Source: Microbacterium sp. Root61 | GTDB lineage: Bacteria; Actinomycetota; Actinomycetes; Actinomycetales; Microbacteriaceae | Reading direction: 5' to 3' | NCBI RefSeq assembly: GCF_001427525.1 | Contig: NZ_LMGU01000001.1 | Coordinates: 3,107,713-3,171,712, forward strand | DNA: 64,000 nt | In this document: piece after piece, positions 50,901 through 59,495 of the stretch | How positions within the stretch are numbered: position 1 is the stretch's first letter | Layout: each line of letters opens with the position of its first letter | Translations under genes and position numbers: made by a program | Notes under the pieces: model-generated | Told to the model about the DNA's origin: nothing | Databases searched by the model: none | What the model saw: the letters and a program-made list of their open reading frames with translations, nothing else

Positions 50901-53716
50901 ACTTCGCCGGTGACACGGTCGGCGGCGTCGTTCAGCCCTACAAGATCGTGGACGCGACGATCCCGTCCGGAGCCAAGGCGATCCCCGTGCCGGAGTTCAC
51001 GGTCGCCCGCGACGGCGAGCGGGTCAGCGGGCTCAGCTGGGACTTCGGCTCCGACTGGCTGTTCGCCCCCGGCGCGCGGTTCACGATCGAGATCCAGGTC
51101 GCCCTCGAACCCGGCGTCACGGCCGGGCAGAAGCTGACCAACACGATGGCTGCCGGTTCCACCGTGGTTCCGCCCACACAGTTCACGTGCAAGCGGCCGG
51201 GCAGCACCTCCACCGACGGACCGTTCGGTCCCGGCGTGGTGTGCACCGACACGGCGCAATTGTCCGTCAGCGCCGGAGCGGCCTTCGACACCCGCAAGTG
51301 GGTCGCCGGAACGCCGGAGCTCGGCTGGTACAACGCCACCACCAAGGAGAACATCCCGACGGGCGACGTCTCCTGCCCCGTCATGGTGCGCGGTGGCGTG
51401 AGCTACACGGCGACCCCGTGCATCGCCCTCGTCCACCCGGGTGAGAACTTCTCCTACGTGCTGCGCACGATCAACGCCGGTACCGAGGACGCGTCGCGCG
51501 TCGTCATCGCCGACCGTTTCCCCGTGCACGGCGACACCGCGATCCTGTCCGACCAGAAGCGCGGCACCGAGTGGAACAGCGCGCCGACCCTCATCGGCGT
51601 TCCGGCGGTCGACGTGCCCGGCACGGCCACCGTCACCACCGGGTTCAGCCACGGCAAGACCCTGTGCACGGCGGACCTCGACATGCGCACGCCGGCCGTC
51701 TGCGACGTGGACGACTGGACAGCGGATGCCGCGGGAGCCAGCGGATTCCAGACCTCGGTCGATTTCCCCCAGGGCGCACGCCTCAAGCCCGGCCAGGGCT
51801 TCGACATCGCGTTCCAGATGGCGAGCCCCGCCGACGTGAAGCGGGTCTCGGATCCCACTATCGCGTGGAACTCGATCGCGCGCGGTGCCGAGACGATCCG
51901 CAGCAACGGGACCGTGCGGCCGCTCGCGCCGCTCGAGCCGATCAAGGTCGGCGTCGGACTCAGTTTCGGAGCGTTCCAGGTCACCAAGACGATCACGAGC
52001 AACCCCGGCGGCCTCCCGCTCGACGGCCTCGAGTACGGCTTCGCGTACTCCTGCAGCATGGACGTCAACGGCACCATCGAGGTCGTCCGCGACGGGACCG
52101 GCGCAGTCGCGGTCGGCACGCCGACGACCGTGTCCGGCATCCCCTCCAACGCCGTCTGCGACGTGTGGGAGACGGATGCGCACGGGGCTGTGGCATCCCA
52201 CCCGGAAGCCGATCCGATCACGCTCGACCCGATCGTCGCGCACTTCGGCACCGGCGAGCCCGACCCCGCGTCGGTGCGGACCGCCGCGCTGACGAACGAC
52301 TTCCCGCTGGCCTCCGTGCCCGTGACCAAGGTCGTCGACGGCGGCGCGGCCGACTTCGCCGACGGCCCGTACACGGTCGAGCTGTCCTGCACGTTCGAGG
52401 GCACGCCGGTCACCGGGTCGCCGTTCACGGTGACGCTGACCGAACCCGGCACGAAGAACGTCCAGGTTCCGGTCGGCAGCACGTGCTCCGCCCGGGAGAC
52501 CGCCCAGGGCAGCGCGACCCATGTGGTCGTCAGCCCGGCGCAGCTTCAGGTCGGCGCCGCGAGTACCGGATTCACCGTGACCAACACGTTCGTCGCGGGA
52601 TCGCTCGTCATCGGCAAGGAACTCGTCGGAACCGGTGCGAACCTGGCCACCGGAACAGAGTTCGACTTCTCGGTGAGCTGCTCGTTCGACGGCCGTGACG
52701 ATGTCTACACCGGTTCGGTGACGCTCACCGCCGACGGCACGTCGACGCTGCGGTCGGACCCGATCACCCCGTTGCCGATCGGCGCGGAGTGCCTCGTGAC
52801 CGAGACGGACAACGGTGGGGCCGACGCCACGCCCGCACCCGTGCAGGTCGTGATCACCGAGAACGCCGACGCGAACACGGTCGTCGCCGGCTTCACGAAC
52901 GCGTTCTCGGCCGGTTCTCTGGAGGTCGCCAAGGTCCTCGACGGCCCCGCGGCGGGCGAGGACTACGCGACCGACGCCGAGTACGAGCTGCTCGTGACGT
53001 GCCAGCGCCCGGACGCGGATGATGAGCTGACCACCGTCTTCGGTGGAACCGTTGTGGTCCGCGCCGGTGACACGATTCCGGTGCTGCACCCGGTCTCCGG
53101 CGAGCCGGTGCTGCTGCCGGTCGGCACGCACTGCTTCGCAGAGGAGACCGGCACCGGCCTCGCGACCTCCTGGGAGATCGATCACGACAGCTACGACACC
53201 GCGACGATCGTGACGGCGGGTGACCCGGACGAGATCCAGGCCCTCACCATCACGGCGACGAACACCTTCGAGTACGGCGAGGTCGTCGTCGACAAGAGGA
53301 TCGGCACGAACCCGGATTCTCTCGCGCTGGATGCGACCGAATTCCCGGTGGCGTACCGCTGCGAGATCCCGAACGACGAGACCGGATGGCTCGTCGAGGG
53401 CACCGGCGTCATCTCGGTCAACGGGGCGCTCCGCCTCGAGCAGCTCGCGCACACCGCGCGCTGCCTCGTGTGGGAGACCGAGACCGGCGGAGCCCGCTCG
53501 AGCCACACGGCCGACAATCCGCTCGAGCTGGTGGTCGACACGACCGACGCGGAGATCGCGCAGGGGGAGATCGTCAACGACTTCGCCGCGGGTGTCCGCC
53601 CGGACCTCCCGGCCACAGGCGGATCGCTGCCGTGGCTGGTGCTGGGTGCCGCAGGCGTGCTGTTGCTCGCCGGTGCGCTGGTGCTCTACCTCGGTCGCCG
53701 GACACGTCGCAGCTAG
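47984..53716 (+). CDS. Giant cell-wall-anchored surface protein with DUF11-like and DUF5979 repeats
   Basis: A 1,910-residue secreted protein. The signal peptide (about 1-32, LYRAVAAVTGATLVAAMVTAGALPAPA) is followed by about 1,290 residues of beta-sandwich repeats of the DUF11 (conserved repeat) type, seen as recurring tracts such as FFLKVTNTGTGNIPGLTVRD. From about 1328 come five DUF5979-type domains, each opening with GSLxVxK and containing a C..ETD-like closure, candidates for isopeptide cross-links. The C-terminus has the sorting motif LPATG near 1875, a membrane helix and RRTRRS. It is probably displayed on the wall by a sortase encoded elsewhere. Adhesion is the likely role. ATG 47984 follows a strong AGGGGGGAC site. 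Confidence 0.88.
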   Translation: MLKFGTLYRAVAAVTGATLVAAMVTAGALPAPAVEVPQSTLAVSKSDNLGGQTLKPGADFVYELTASCSNIEVDCTDVVLTDVLPEGIDITALPQSTPDRTVEFVEATRTLTISFHKKTDNPAGVGLPAGSQEVFEVAGRLPANTPMLSGDKITNVAELSGSNAATVTDDDIIVVEVPKAVTPIATKSWTEGTSVAGTNNVVEVKLGVRNGSSSSAAVTTLSVVDDTAATYEHFDATSVSVTTFPKGANKAVLQAKIGGNWMSVSTLSAAGTFPGAPGVDLAFATGIRIDFTDVDDKILPYDADGGAATLTLELRDTLRSTGAPIAPTAKIPVDNCAVPVAAEATGAPVQGAAACSVHQILPDTLVLESKKSFFADRDGNFTRNTGEYAVIGEHSPVSATVSVQNKSPFPVSELTITEPDTTVAGQEFSFVDVSKIRLTFPVGSSNAQVTYTFANGEVRTVDYDPRAGGTDLAIADLQVSSALTKVSVKYTGNGAAIIEGATAGLGVHGTLNDKVTDADLPGGTSPGVFNCAATAGSAGRTDGTGVAVGQACATLPVESPRQTTGGTKTVSQNSIPEGQPIVFTLKVVNNGNLDLVTPSITDPRVNAVDAPVSAGNPFASLRLVSAGITRQGSPDADIQVYDPTAAKWVPYAAGNAALLERATGVRAVAQGSLAPTQGFTLTLVTERRAGIPDDAVIANCFVTSSSTAGYVPGDPSCSPEIVTGPQSADVNLNKMISPGLLPVFVPGLPAQKADVSLMVSNTGNLSAKRLQITDADADFFDAVDFIKVAKVTFPAGANRVTFDYLVGSTWHTTGPLASAGSYPLPSGVDADEVVGIRATFSSTSSANDGYVITPCAIGNDACKGVISYTISPREALRKSGDVAKLGVLTNTATAGYETRLQAPGTLAEIAEVDATLELVTGTTQLDVDKTPDTTLTPGAKTSFFLKVTNTGTGNIPGLTVRDLIPAGMAFVEDFAGDTVGGVVQPYKIVDATIPSGAKAIPVPEFTVARDGERVSGLSWDFGSDWLFAPGARFTIEIQVALEPGVTAGQKLTNTMAAGSTVVPPTQFTCKRPGSTSTDGPFGPGVVCTDTAQLSVSAGAAFDTRKWVAGTPELGWYNATTKENIPTGDVSCPVMVRGGVSYTATPCIALVHPGENFSYVLRTINAGTEDASRVVIADRFPVHGDTAILSDQKRGTEWNSAPTLIGVPAVDVPGTATVTTGFSHGKTLCTADLDMRTPAVCDVDDWTADAAGASGFQTSVDFPQGARLKPGQGFDIAFQMASPADVKRVSDPTIAWNSIARGAETIRSNGTVRPLAPLEPIKVGVGLSFGAFQVTKTITSNPGGLPLDGLEYGFAYSCSMDVNGTIEVVRDGTGAVAVGTPTTVSGIPSNAVCDVWETDAHGAVASHPEADPITLDPIVAHFGTGEPDPASVRTAALTNDFPLASVPVTKVVDGGAADFADGPYTVELSCTFEGTPVTGSPFTVTLTEPGTKNVQVPVGSTCSARETAQGSATHVVVSPAQLQVGAASTGFTVTNTFVAGSLVIGKELVGTGANLATGTEFDFSVSCSFDGRDDVYTGSVTLTADGTSTLRSDPITPLPIGAECLVTETDNGGADATPAPVQVVITENADANTVVAGFTNAFSAGSLEVAKVLDGPAAGEDYATDAEYELLVTCQRPDADDELTTVFGGTVVVRAGDTIPVLHPVSGEPVLLPVGTHCFAEETGTGLATSWEIDHDSYDTATIVTAGDPDEIQALTITATNTFEYGEVVVDKRIGTNPDSLALDATEFPVAYRCEIPNDETGWLVEGTGVISVNGALRLEQLAHTARCLVWETETGGARSSHTADNPLELVVDTTDAEIAQGEIVNDFAAGVRPDLPATGGSLPWLVLGAAGVLLLAGALVLYLGRRTRRS

Positions 53717-53726
53717 TTGCGGAATG

Positions 53727-53760
53727 CGGGGTGAGCGTCGGATCTCCGACGCTCACCCCG
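53727..53760. terminator. 16-bp stem terminator after the surface protein gene
   Basis: CGGGGTGAGCGTCGGA and its exact reverse complement are separated by only TC. It starts 11 bp after the stop codon. No T-run. Confidence 0.75.
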
Positions 53761-53783
53761 ACCGGTCGCCTCGGCGGGTGGGC

Positions 53784-53789
53784 TAGCCT
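53784..53789 (+). promoter_or_regulatory. Promoter -10 box of the LuxR-type regulator
   Basis: TAGCCT lies 74 bp before the GTG start. The leader contains a GCAGGG/CCCTGC dyad (about 53801-53838) and a GGGGGG ribosome site. Confidence 0.4.
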
Positions 53790-53863
53790 GGGGATGCCGA
53801 GCAGGGGGCCGCATTCGCGGGGGCCGATGCCACCCTGCGGCGCTGTGACCGGGGGGTTTCGTC

Positions 53864-56437
53864 GTGAGTGATACCACCGCGCCGCCTGGAGCGTCGGCGC
53901 GAGGCACGACGTCACCGCGGGTGATGGCGCACCTGATCCCGCGTCCGCGCCTCGAACAGGTGCTCGACCGGGGCGCGCCCGTGACCGTGCTGCGCGGGGC
54001 GAGCGGCAGCGGCAAGACCTCGCTGCTGACCCAGTGGGCCGCACGTCAGCCGGCGCCGGTGTGGATCCGCGTGGTCGGCTCCACGGCATCCCGGCCGGCG
54101 TTCTGGCGAGCGGTGTTCCTGCGCCTGGCCGAGGAGCCGTACCTTGAGCCCGCGGCGATCGAGGCGCTGGAGACCGTGCGAGCGGCGCTGGAGGAGTCCG
54201 GCGATGTGCGGTCGCTGCTGAGGGATGCCGTCGAACGCCTCACCCTGCCGCTCATCCTGATCGTCGATGACGGTGAGCGGATCGCGGATGCCGCCGTCTT
54301 CGACGACCTCGCGGCGATGGCCGCGGCATCCGCTCATCTGCGCATCGTGGTCGCTTCGCGCGTGCGGACCCGACTCGAATCGGCCCCCGTCCGCGTGCGG
54401 GTGGACGTCGCGGTCATCACGCCGGCGGTGCTGCGCTTCACAGAGTCCGAGACCGAGGCGGCGACCGTCACCGCGGGACTCTCGCGCACGGGGGCGCGCG
54501 AGATCCACCGCGGCGCCGGGGGCTCGCCCATGCTGACCCGGGCGATCCTGCTCGCGCTGGTGGAGGCAGCCGCCGCGCCCGGGGCGGAGCGCGACCCGCA
54601 CGTCATCGCGCTCCATCTGCTCGACGAGCTCGTCACCGAGAGCGGCCTGCCGGAGGCGGTGCGGGAGTGGGCGGTGCGCGTATCGGTCGTCGACGAGCTG
54701 ACCCCCGCGCTGGCGGAGCTGCTGGTCCCCGGCGGCGACCACTCCGCATCCTTCGACCGCCTCGAACTCGCCGGGTTCGGGGTGTGGAACGAATCCGGCA
54801 CCCGATTCCAGCTGACCACGGCCGTGCGCGAGGTCTTCCGCGCTCGCCTGGCGGACACCCCGGAGCTCGGGCGGGCGCTCCGCGTCGTCGCCGCCCGGTG
54901 GGCGCTGGCCGAAGGAGACGCGCTGGCCGCGCTGGAGAGCGCGCTGGAGGCCGACGACCTCGCGCTGGCGAGCTCGGTGGCGCTGCAGCACTGGCCGGAC
55001 CTCGTGGCGCTGCACCACAGTCGCGTCATCGCTCTGGTGACCGCCGTCCCGATGACCGAGCTGCGGCGGTGGCCGCTGCTGAGCATGCTCGTCGCCCTCG
55101 CTTACCACTCGACCGGCGTCAATCGGGTCCGCGCGGCGCAGTTCTTCACGCTCTCGGTCGAGGGCTCCCGCGCACAGCGCGACGGCGCGGCGCCCTCCGA
55201 GCAGATGCTGCTGTCGGCGCTCGAGAACGCGGCGCTGCGGGTGACCGGCCGTGTCGACGCGGCCGTGCGCGCGGCGGATCGCTCGGAAGACCTCTACTCG
55301 ACGCTGGCGACGGATACTGCATTCGACGATCTGCGCCGCACGGTCGTGCTGGCGCGCAAGCACAACGCGGTCACGTTCGGCGTCGCCGGACGCACGGAGA
55401 AGGCGCTCGAGGTGCTGGCCTCCATCGATGCGACGGGGATGCCGCAGGTCTCGGTACTGACGGTCGCCGCCGCGATCCGGGCACAGTCGGGCGAGCTCGA
55501 CCATGCGCGGTCGCTGCTTGCGGACGCGCGCACGATCCCGTGGCCGACGGGGTGGACCGAGAGCTACAACGCGGCGCAGTACCGCGTCGCGCGGGCGGTG
55601 CTGGCGATGGAGGAGTTCGAGTTCGCGGCGGCCGACGCGCACCTCGCCGCGCTCGACGCGCACTACGACAACATCGAGCACTGGCCCACGATCGTGCGAT
55701 TGCGCACGGGCATCGATCTGGCTGTCGGCGAGGCGGAGCGGGCGGAGCGACGGCTGCACGAGGCCACGCCGCGGCGTGCTCTGATCGGCCGACACGAGCG
55801 GGCCGAACTGGATGCCGTGCAGGGCGACGTGCTGGCGATGCTCGGCCGAGGCCGCGCCGCCGACAGGCTGCTCACCGCCCACGGGCGCACGCCCGTGACC
55901 CTGCTGGCGCGCGCCCGCGTCGCGCTCGTCGCGGATGATCCGCACGCCGCCCTCGGCCTGCTGCGCACCCTCGATCGCCCCGGTCGATTGTCGCCGCGGC
56001 TCCGCGCCCAGCTGTACCTGGGGCGGGCCGCCGCTGCGACACGACTCGGGCTCGGGACTCCCGCGCAACGGGACTCGGATGCCGCTGTCCAGCTCCTGCT
56101 GGCGACCGGAATGCGCCTCCCGCTGCTGTCGCTGCCGCCCGCCGACCGGGACGTCATGATCGCGCGCATCGTGGCACAGGCGCCGGCATTCTCCTGGCCG
56201 GCGGACCTGACCGTCGCACCGGTGGGAGATGTCACTAGCGACGGCGGCGGATTGACCGAGCGTGAGCTCGTGGTGCTGCGCGCCGCCTCGGGGGGAGAAC
56301 CGCTCAGCGCGGTCAGCGAGCGGCTCCACGTCTCGCTGCACACGGTCAAGAGCCAGCTGGGCAGCGTCTATCGCAAGCTCGGCGTGAGGTCCCGCCGGGA
56401 GGCCATCGCCGAGGCGGTCGCGCGCGAGCTGCTCTGA
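53864..56437 (+). CDS. LuxR family regulator, MalT/LAL type
   Basis: An 857-residue STAND-type regulator. An N-terminal ATPase domain has Walker A RGASGSGKTSLL (about 44-55) and a Walker B-like LILIVDDGERIAD; a long alpha-helical (TPR/MalT-like) middle follows. The C-terminal LuxR helix-turn-helix reads GGLTERELVVLRAASGGEPLSAVSERLHVSLHTVKSQLGSVYRKLGVRSRREAI. GTG start with GGGGGG upstream. It directly follows the giant surface protein, from which it is separated by a strong terminator; control of that gene is plausible but inferred from position only. Confidence 0.9.
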   Translation: MSDTTAPPGASARGTTSPRVMAHLIPRPRLEQVLDRGAPVTVLRGASGSGKTSLLTQWAARQPAPVWIRVVGSTASRPAFWRAVFLRLAEEPYLEPAAIEALETVRAALEESGDVRSLLRDAVERLTLPLILIVDDGERIADAAVFDDLAAMAAASAHLRIVVASRVRTRLESAPVRVRVDVAVITPAVLRFTESETEAATVTAGLSRTGAREIHRGAGGSPMLTRAILLALVEAAAAPGAERDPHVIALHLLDELVTESGLPEAVREWAVRVSVVDELTPALAELLVPGGDHSASFDRLELAGFGVWNESGTRFQLTTAVREVFRARLADTPELGRALRVVAARWALAEGDALAALESALEADDLALASSVALQHWPDLVALHHSRVIALVTAVPMTELRRWPLLSMLVALAYHSTGVNRVRAAQFFTLSVEGSRAQRDGAAPSEQMLLSALENAALRVTGRVDAAVRAADRSEDLYSTLATDTAFDDLRRTVVLARKHNAVTFGVAGRTEKALEVLASIDATGMPQVSVLTVAAAIRAQSGELDHARSLLADARTIPWPTGWTESYNAAQYRVARAVLAMEEFEFAAADAHLAALDAHYDNIEHWPTIVRLRTGIDLAVGEAERAERRLHEATPRRALIGRHERAELDAVQGDVLAMLGRGRAADRLLTAHGRTPVTLLARARVALVADDPHAALGLLRTLDRPGRLSPRLRAQLYLGRAAAATRLGLGTPAQRDSDAAVQLLLATGMRLPLLSLPPADRDVMIARIVAQAPAFSWPADLTVAPVGDVTSDGGGLTERELVVLRAASGGEPLSAVSERLHVSLHTVKSQLGSVYRKLGVRSRREAIAEAVARELL

Positions 56438-56444
56438 CCCGGAC

Positions 56445-56831
56445 TCAGTCCTGCGGGAGCAGCCGGATGGTCGCCGTCGCCGAAAGCGCGTCGGTGACGG
56501 GATCCACGACCGGTGCTCCGTAGCGGTCGTACTTCGCGTGATAGGCGGCGTCGAGTGCCGCGTGGGTGGCCGCATCCTGCGCGTCGATCACCTCGAACGC
56601 GACGTCCCGCTCGATGCCCCCGGCGCTGATGCGGCCTTCGCCGCTCGCGATCGCGCGACGGAACCACGGGTTCGTGCCGCCGTGCGCGGAGCGGACGTAG
56701 ACGTCGTCGCCCACCCGCACCACCCAGATCGTGATGAAAGGCCGCAACGTGCCGTCGGGGCGGCGCGATGCGATCTCGAGCTCTTCGGCGCGGCCGATGC
56801 GGTCGAGGTCCTGCGGGGTCCATTCGGTCAT
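56445..56831 (-). CDS. DUF2255 family protein
   Basis: A 128-residue protein matching DUF2255: WTPQDLDRIGRAEELEIASRRPDGTLRPFITIWVVRVGDDVYVRS, then GTNPWFRRA. The fold resembles flavin/F420-binding split-barrel proteins of the nitroreductase/PNPOx class, so F420 or FMN binding is conceivable. It is divergent from a MmyB-type regulator and probably its target; an inverted repeat lies between them. Confidence 0.85.
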   Translation of the reverse strand: MTEWTPQDLDRIGRAEELEIASRRPDGTLRPFITIWVVRVGDDVYVRSAHGGTNPWFRRAIASGEGRISAGGIERDVAFEVIDAQDAATHAALDAAYHAKYDRYGAPVVDPVTDALSATATIRLLPQD

Positions 56832-56865
56832 GCCACGACACTACGGACCGGCGCGCCCGGCGACC

Positions 56866-56882
56866 AGGTACCGGCAGTACCT
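56866..56882. promoter_or_regulatory. Operator between DUF2255 gene and MmyB-type regulator
   Basis: AGGTAC-CGGCA-GTACCT is a perfect dyad midway in the 85-bp divergent gap; a further CC/GG symmetry extends it. A probable site for the adjacent XRE/MmyB protein. Confidence 0.6.
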
Positions 56883-56916
56883 CCCTGGCCCGCGGCGCGG
56901 GGCGTACGGTCGAAGC

Positions 56917-57798
56917 ATGGACAACTCGAGCGAGGTGCGCGACTTCCTCTCCACCCGTCGCGCGCGCATCACCCCCGACCGGGCCGGGCTGCCGGCCTAC
57001 GGCGGGAACCGCCGTGTCGCCGGTCTCCGCCGTGAAGAGGTGGCGCTGCTGGCCGGCGTCAGCGTCGACTACTACACGCGCCTCGAACGCGGCAATCTGA
57101 GCGGAGTGTCCGAGTCCGTGCTGGACGGACTCGCGCGGGCGCTGCAGCTGGATGATGCCGAGACGGCGCACCTGTTCGACCTCGCCCGTGAAGCCAACGC
57201 CTCACCGGTCGCGCGTCGACGGCCGAAGCGTGCCGACGGGCTTCGTCCCAGCATCCTGCGCCTGCTCAACGCCATGACGGATGCGCCGGCGCTCGTGCGC
57301 AACAACTACTTCGACTACGTCGGCGCCAACCCGCTCGGGCGGGCGCTGTACGCCCCGACCTTCTCGGATCCGCACCCGAACAGTGCGCGATTCGCGTTCC
57401 TGAACCCGGCCGCGCAGGAGTTCTACCCCGATTGGGACCGGGTCACGCAGGAGCTCGCCGCGACGCTGCGCGGAGAAGCGGGCCGCAACCCCTACGACAA
57501 GCGCCTCACCGACCTCGTCGGCGAGCTGTCCACGCGCAGCGAGCGGTTCCGGACGCTGTGGGCGGCGCACAACGTCCGCTACCACCGCACCGGCGTCAAA
57601 CGCCTCCACCATCCGATCGTGGGTGACCTCGAGCTGACATACGAGGCCTTCGACCTGCCCGCCGATCCGGGGCTCGCGCTCTCGACCTATACCGCCGAAC
57701 CCGGCTCCGCCTCGGAGGACGCCCTCCGTCTGCTGGCCAGCTGGGTCGCGAGCCAGGCGCCCGTTCCCGACCCCGCCCCGCAGCCGGCGGGCGACTGA
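56917..57798 (+). CDS. XRE family regulator with MmyB-like ligand-binding domain
   Basis: A 293-residue regulator. Residues 5-85 hold the helix-turn-helix (FLSTRRARITPDRAGLP, then GLRREEVALLAGVSVDYYTRLERG). Residues about 110-270 are the MmyB-like PAS-type domain (ALVRNNYFDYVGANPLGRALY, RTLWAAHNVRYHRTGVKRLHHP), which in related proteins binds fatty acids. Such regulators usually control a neighbouring oxidoreductase; here the divergent DUF2255 gene is the candidate. ATG 56917 is the domain start. The stop is 1 bp from that of the convergent flavoprotein gene. Confidence 0.9.
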   Translation: MDNSSEVRDFLSTRRARITPDRAGLPAYGGNRRVAGLRREEVALLAGVSVDYYTRLERGNLSGVSESVLDGLARALQLDDAETAHLFDLAREANASPVARRRPKRADGLRPSILRLLNAMTDAPALVRNNYFDYVGANPLGRALYAPTFSDPHPNSARFAFLNPAAQEFYPDWDRVTQELAATLRGEAGRNPYDKRLTDLVGELSTRSERFRTLWAAHNVRYHRTGVKRLHHPIVGDLELTYEAFDLPADPGLALSTYTAEPGSASEDALRLLASWVASQAPVPDPAPQPAGD

Positions 57799-57799
57799 C

Positions 57800-59422
57800 T
57801 CAGCCGGCCAGAGCGCGGTGGACGGATGCCACGGCGCTGGAGCCTTCGCCCACGGCAGCGGCGACACGTTTCATCGACCCGCGCCGGACATCGCCGGCGG
57901 CGAAGACGCGCGGGGTGGAGGTCTCGAACGGCAGCGGCTCGCGTCCGAGCGCCTGCCATTGGTCGAGCGTCTGCACAGCGACATCGGTGCCCGTGCGCAG
58001 GAAGCCCTCCTCGTCGCGATCGAGCGACGCCAGCCACGTGGTCGCGGGTTCGGCGCCGATGAAGCAGAACAACCCTCGGGCGTCGACCTCGCCGACGCTG
58101 TCGATCCGCACACGCTCGAGCGCGCTGCCGCCCTCGAGTCCCACGACGCGCGACCCGGTGTGCACTTCGACCCGCGGATCCTCATGAAGCCGATCGACCA
58201 GGTACGACGACATCCTCCCGCCGAGATCATCGCCGCGGACCACAAGCCGCACCGGGCAGCCGTTGGCCGCGAGATACAGCGCCGCCTGCCCGGCGGAGTT
58301 CGCACCGCCGACCACCACGACCGGCGACTCGCGCACCTGTCGGAGCTCGAGCTGGGTTGCGGCGTAGTAGATGCCGGCACGCTCGAATTCCGTCCAGCGA
58401 TCCAGGTCGAGTCTCCGATAGGCCGCGCCGGCGGTCACGATCGCGGTGCGGGTGCGAATGAGGCGACCATCGCTGAGCGTGACGTCCAACTCGCGGCCCA
58501 CCGGGGTCAGGGCGACCGCCTCGCACGGGGCGTACACGCGCACGCCGAACTTGAGCGCCTGCAGCGACGCCTGGCCGATGAGGTCGCTGCCGCTGACGCC
58601 GAAGGGAAAGCCGAGGAAATTCTCGATGCGGGATGTCGCGGCTGCCTGTCCACCCGGAGCCACGGCGTCCAGCAGTACGGTGCTCAGCCCTTCCGAGGCG
58701 CCGTAGATGGCGGCGGCGAGCCCCGCGGGCCCTCCGCCGATCACGACCAGATCGACGACTTCATCGGCGTGCGCCTGATAGCTGAGGCCGAGACGCTCGG
58801 CCACGAGCCCGGGAGTCGCCCGGAGCAGCGGCTCCCCTTGGATGAACGCGACGGGCAGGTCGTCCTGGGTGATGCCGTGCCCGGACAGCGTGCCGAGGTC
58901 GCCGGAGTTCATTTCGACAGCGGTGTGCACCAGGTCGAGTCGTTCGGCGAATCGCCGTAACGCGAGGAACTGACTGGAGGAGGCAGGACCGACGAACTTG
59001 AGGGTGTAGGCGGCCGGACCGTGGCGCAGGCTCTCGCGGCGCGCCCACAGTGCACGCAGGATCACATCGCACAGTTCGTCGTCCTCGGACATCAAGCGCC
59101 GCAGCTCCTGCCGTGTGACGCGGAGCATGCGCCCCGCTTCCGTCACGCGCGCCGAGAGGAAGGCGCCCTGCCCGTTGAGGAGACCGAGCTCGCCGACGAA
59201 CGACCGCGGACCCATGTGCGCGAGCACGGCTTCGTCGAACCATCCCAGCGAGTCGCGGACGACCTCGACCGCACCGGTCTCGATCAGGATCAGGTCGTAG
59301 TCGGCATCCCCGGAGCGGAACACGTAGTCGCCGACCGCGACATCCTGCGGCGTGCCGAACGCGGTGAGCCGCGTCCACTGCGCGTCCGTGAGGAGGGGCA
59401 TCTGCACCAGATCTGCCGTCAT
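57800..59422 (-). CDS. cNMP-binding domain fused to thioredoxin-reductase-like FAD oxidoreductase, CxxC absent
   Basis: A 540-residue fusion. Residues 8-130 are a cyclic-nucleotide-binding fold (GDYVFRSGDADYDLILIETGAVEVV, RSFVGELGLLNGQGAFLSARV). About 135-205 is a linker domain resembling a thioredoxin-like fold. Residues 222-540 are a thioredoxin-reductase-like core with VVIGGGPAGLAAAIYGAS for FAD and VVVVGGANSAGQAAL for NAD(P)H, ending in AAGDVRRGSMKRVAAAVGEGS. Where TrxR has the redox CxxC, the sequence reads YYAATQLELRQVRESP with no Cys, so it cannot act as a classical disulfide reductase. Confidence 0.88.
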   Translation of the reverse strand: MTADLVQMPLLTDAQWTRLTAFGTPQDVAVGDYVFRSGDADYDLILIETGAVEVVRDSLGWFDEAVLAHMGPRSFVGELGLLNGQGAFLSARVTEAGRMLRVTRQELRRLMSEDDELCDVILRALWARRESLRHGPAAYTLKFVGPASSSQFLALRRFAERLDLVHTAVEMNSGDLGTLSGHGITQDDLPVAFIQGEPLLRATPGLVAERLGLSYQAHADEVVDLVVIGGGPAGLAAAIYGASEGLSTVLLDAVAPGGQAAATSRIENFLGFPFGVSGSDLIGQASLQALKFGVRVYAPCEAVALTPVGRELDVTLSDGRLIRTRTAIVTAGAAYRRLDLDRWTEFERAGIYYAATQLELRQVRESPVVVVGGANSAGQAALYLAANGCPVRLVVRGDDLGGRMSSYLVDRLHEDPRVEVHTGSRVVGLEGGSALERVRIDSVGEVDARGLFCFIGAEPATTWLASLDRDEEGFLRTGTDVAVQTLDQWQALGREPLPFETSTPRVFAAGDVRRGSMKRVAAAVGEGSSAVASVHRALAG

Positions 59423-59428
59423 GATCCG

Positions 59429-59434
59429 AGGCTA
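59429..59434 (-). promoter_or_regulatory. Promoter -10 box of the flavoprotein gene
   Basis: On the minus strand TAGCCT ends 6 nt before the ATG at 59422, predicting a leaderless transcript. Confidence 0.45.
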
Positions 59435-59495
59435 GTCACGCACGGTCGCGGGGTCGATGGGGGTGGCCGGCGCGACGATGGCGTTCGACGCCCGA

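Noticed and set aside
48617..53506. A 1,629-codon open frame on the minus strand opposite the giant surface protein
   Set aside because: Highly biased Arg/Gly/Asp composition, no domain, no ribosome site, and it mirrors the codon bias of the real gene. It is a high-GC shadow.
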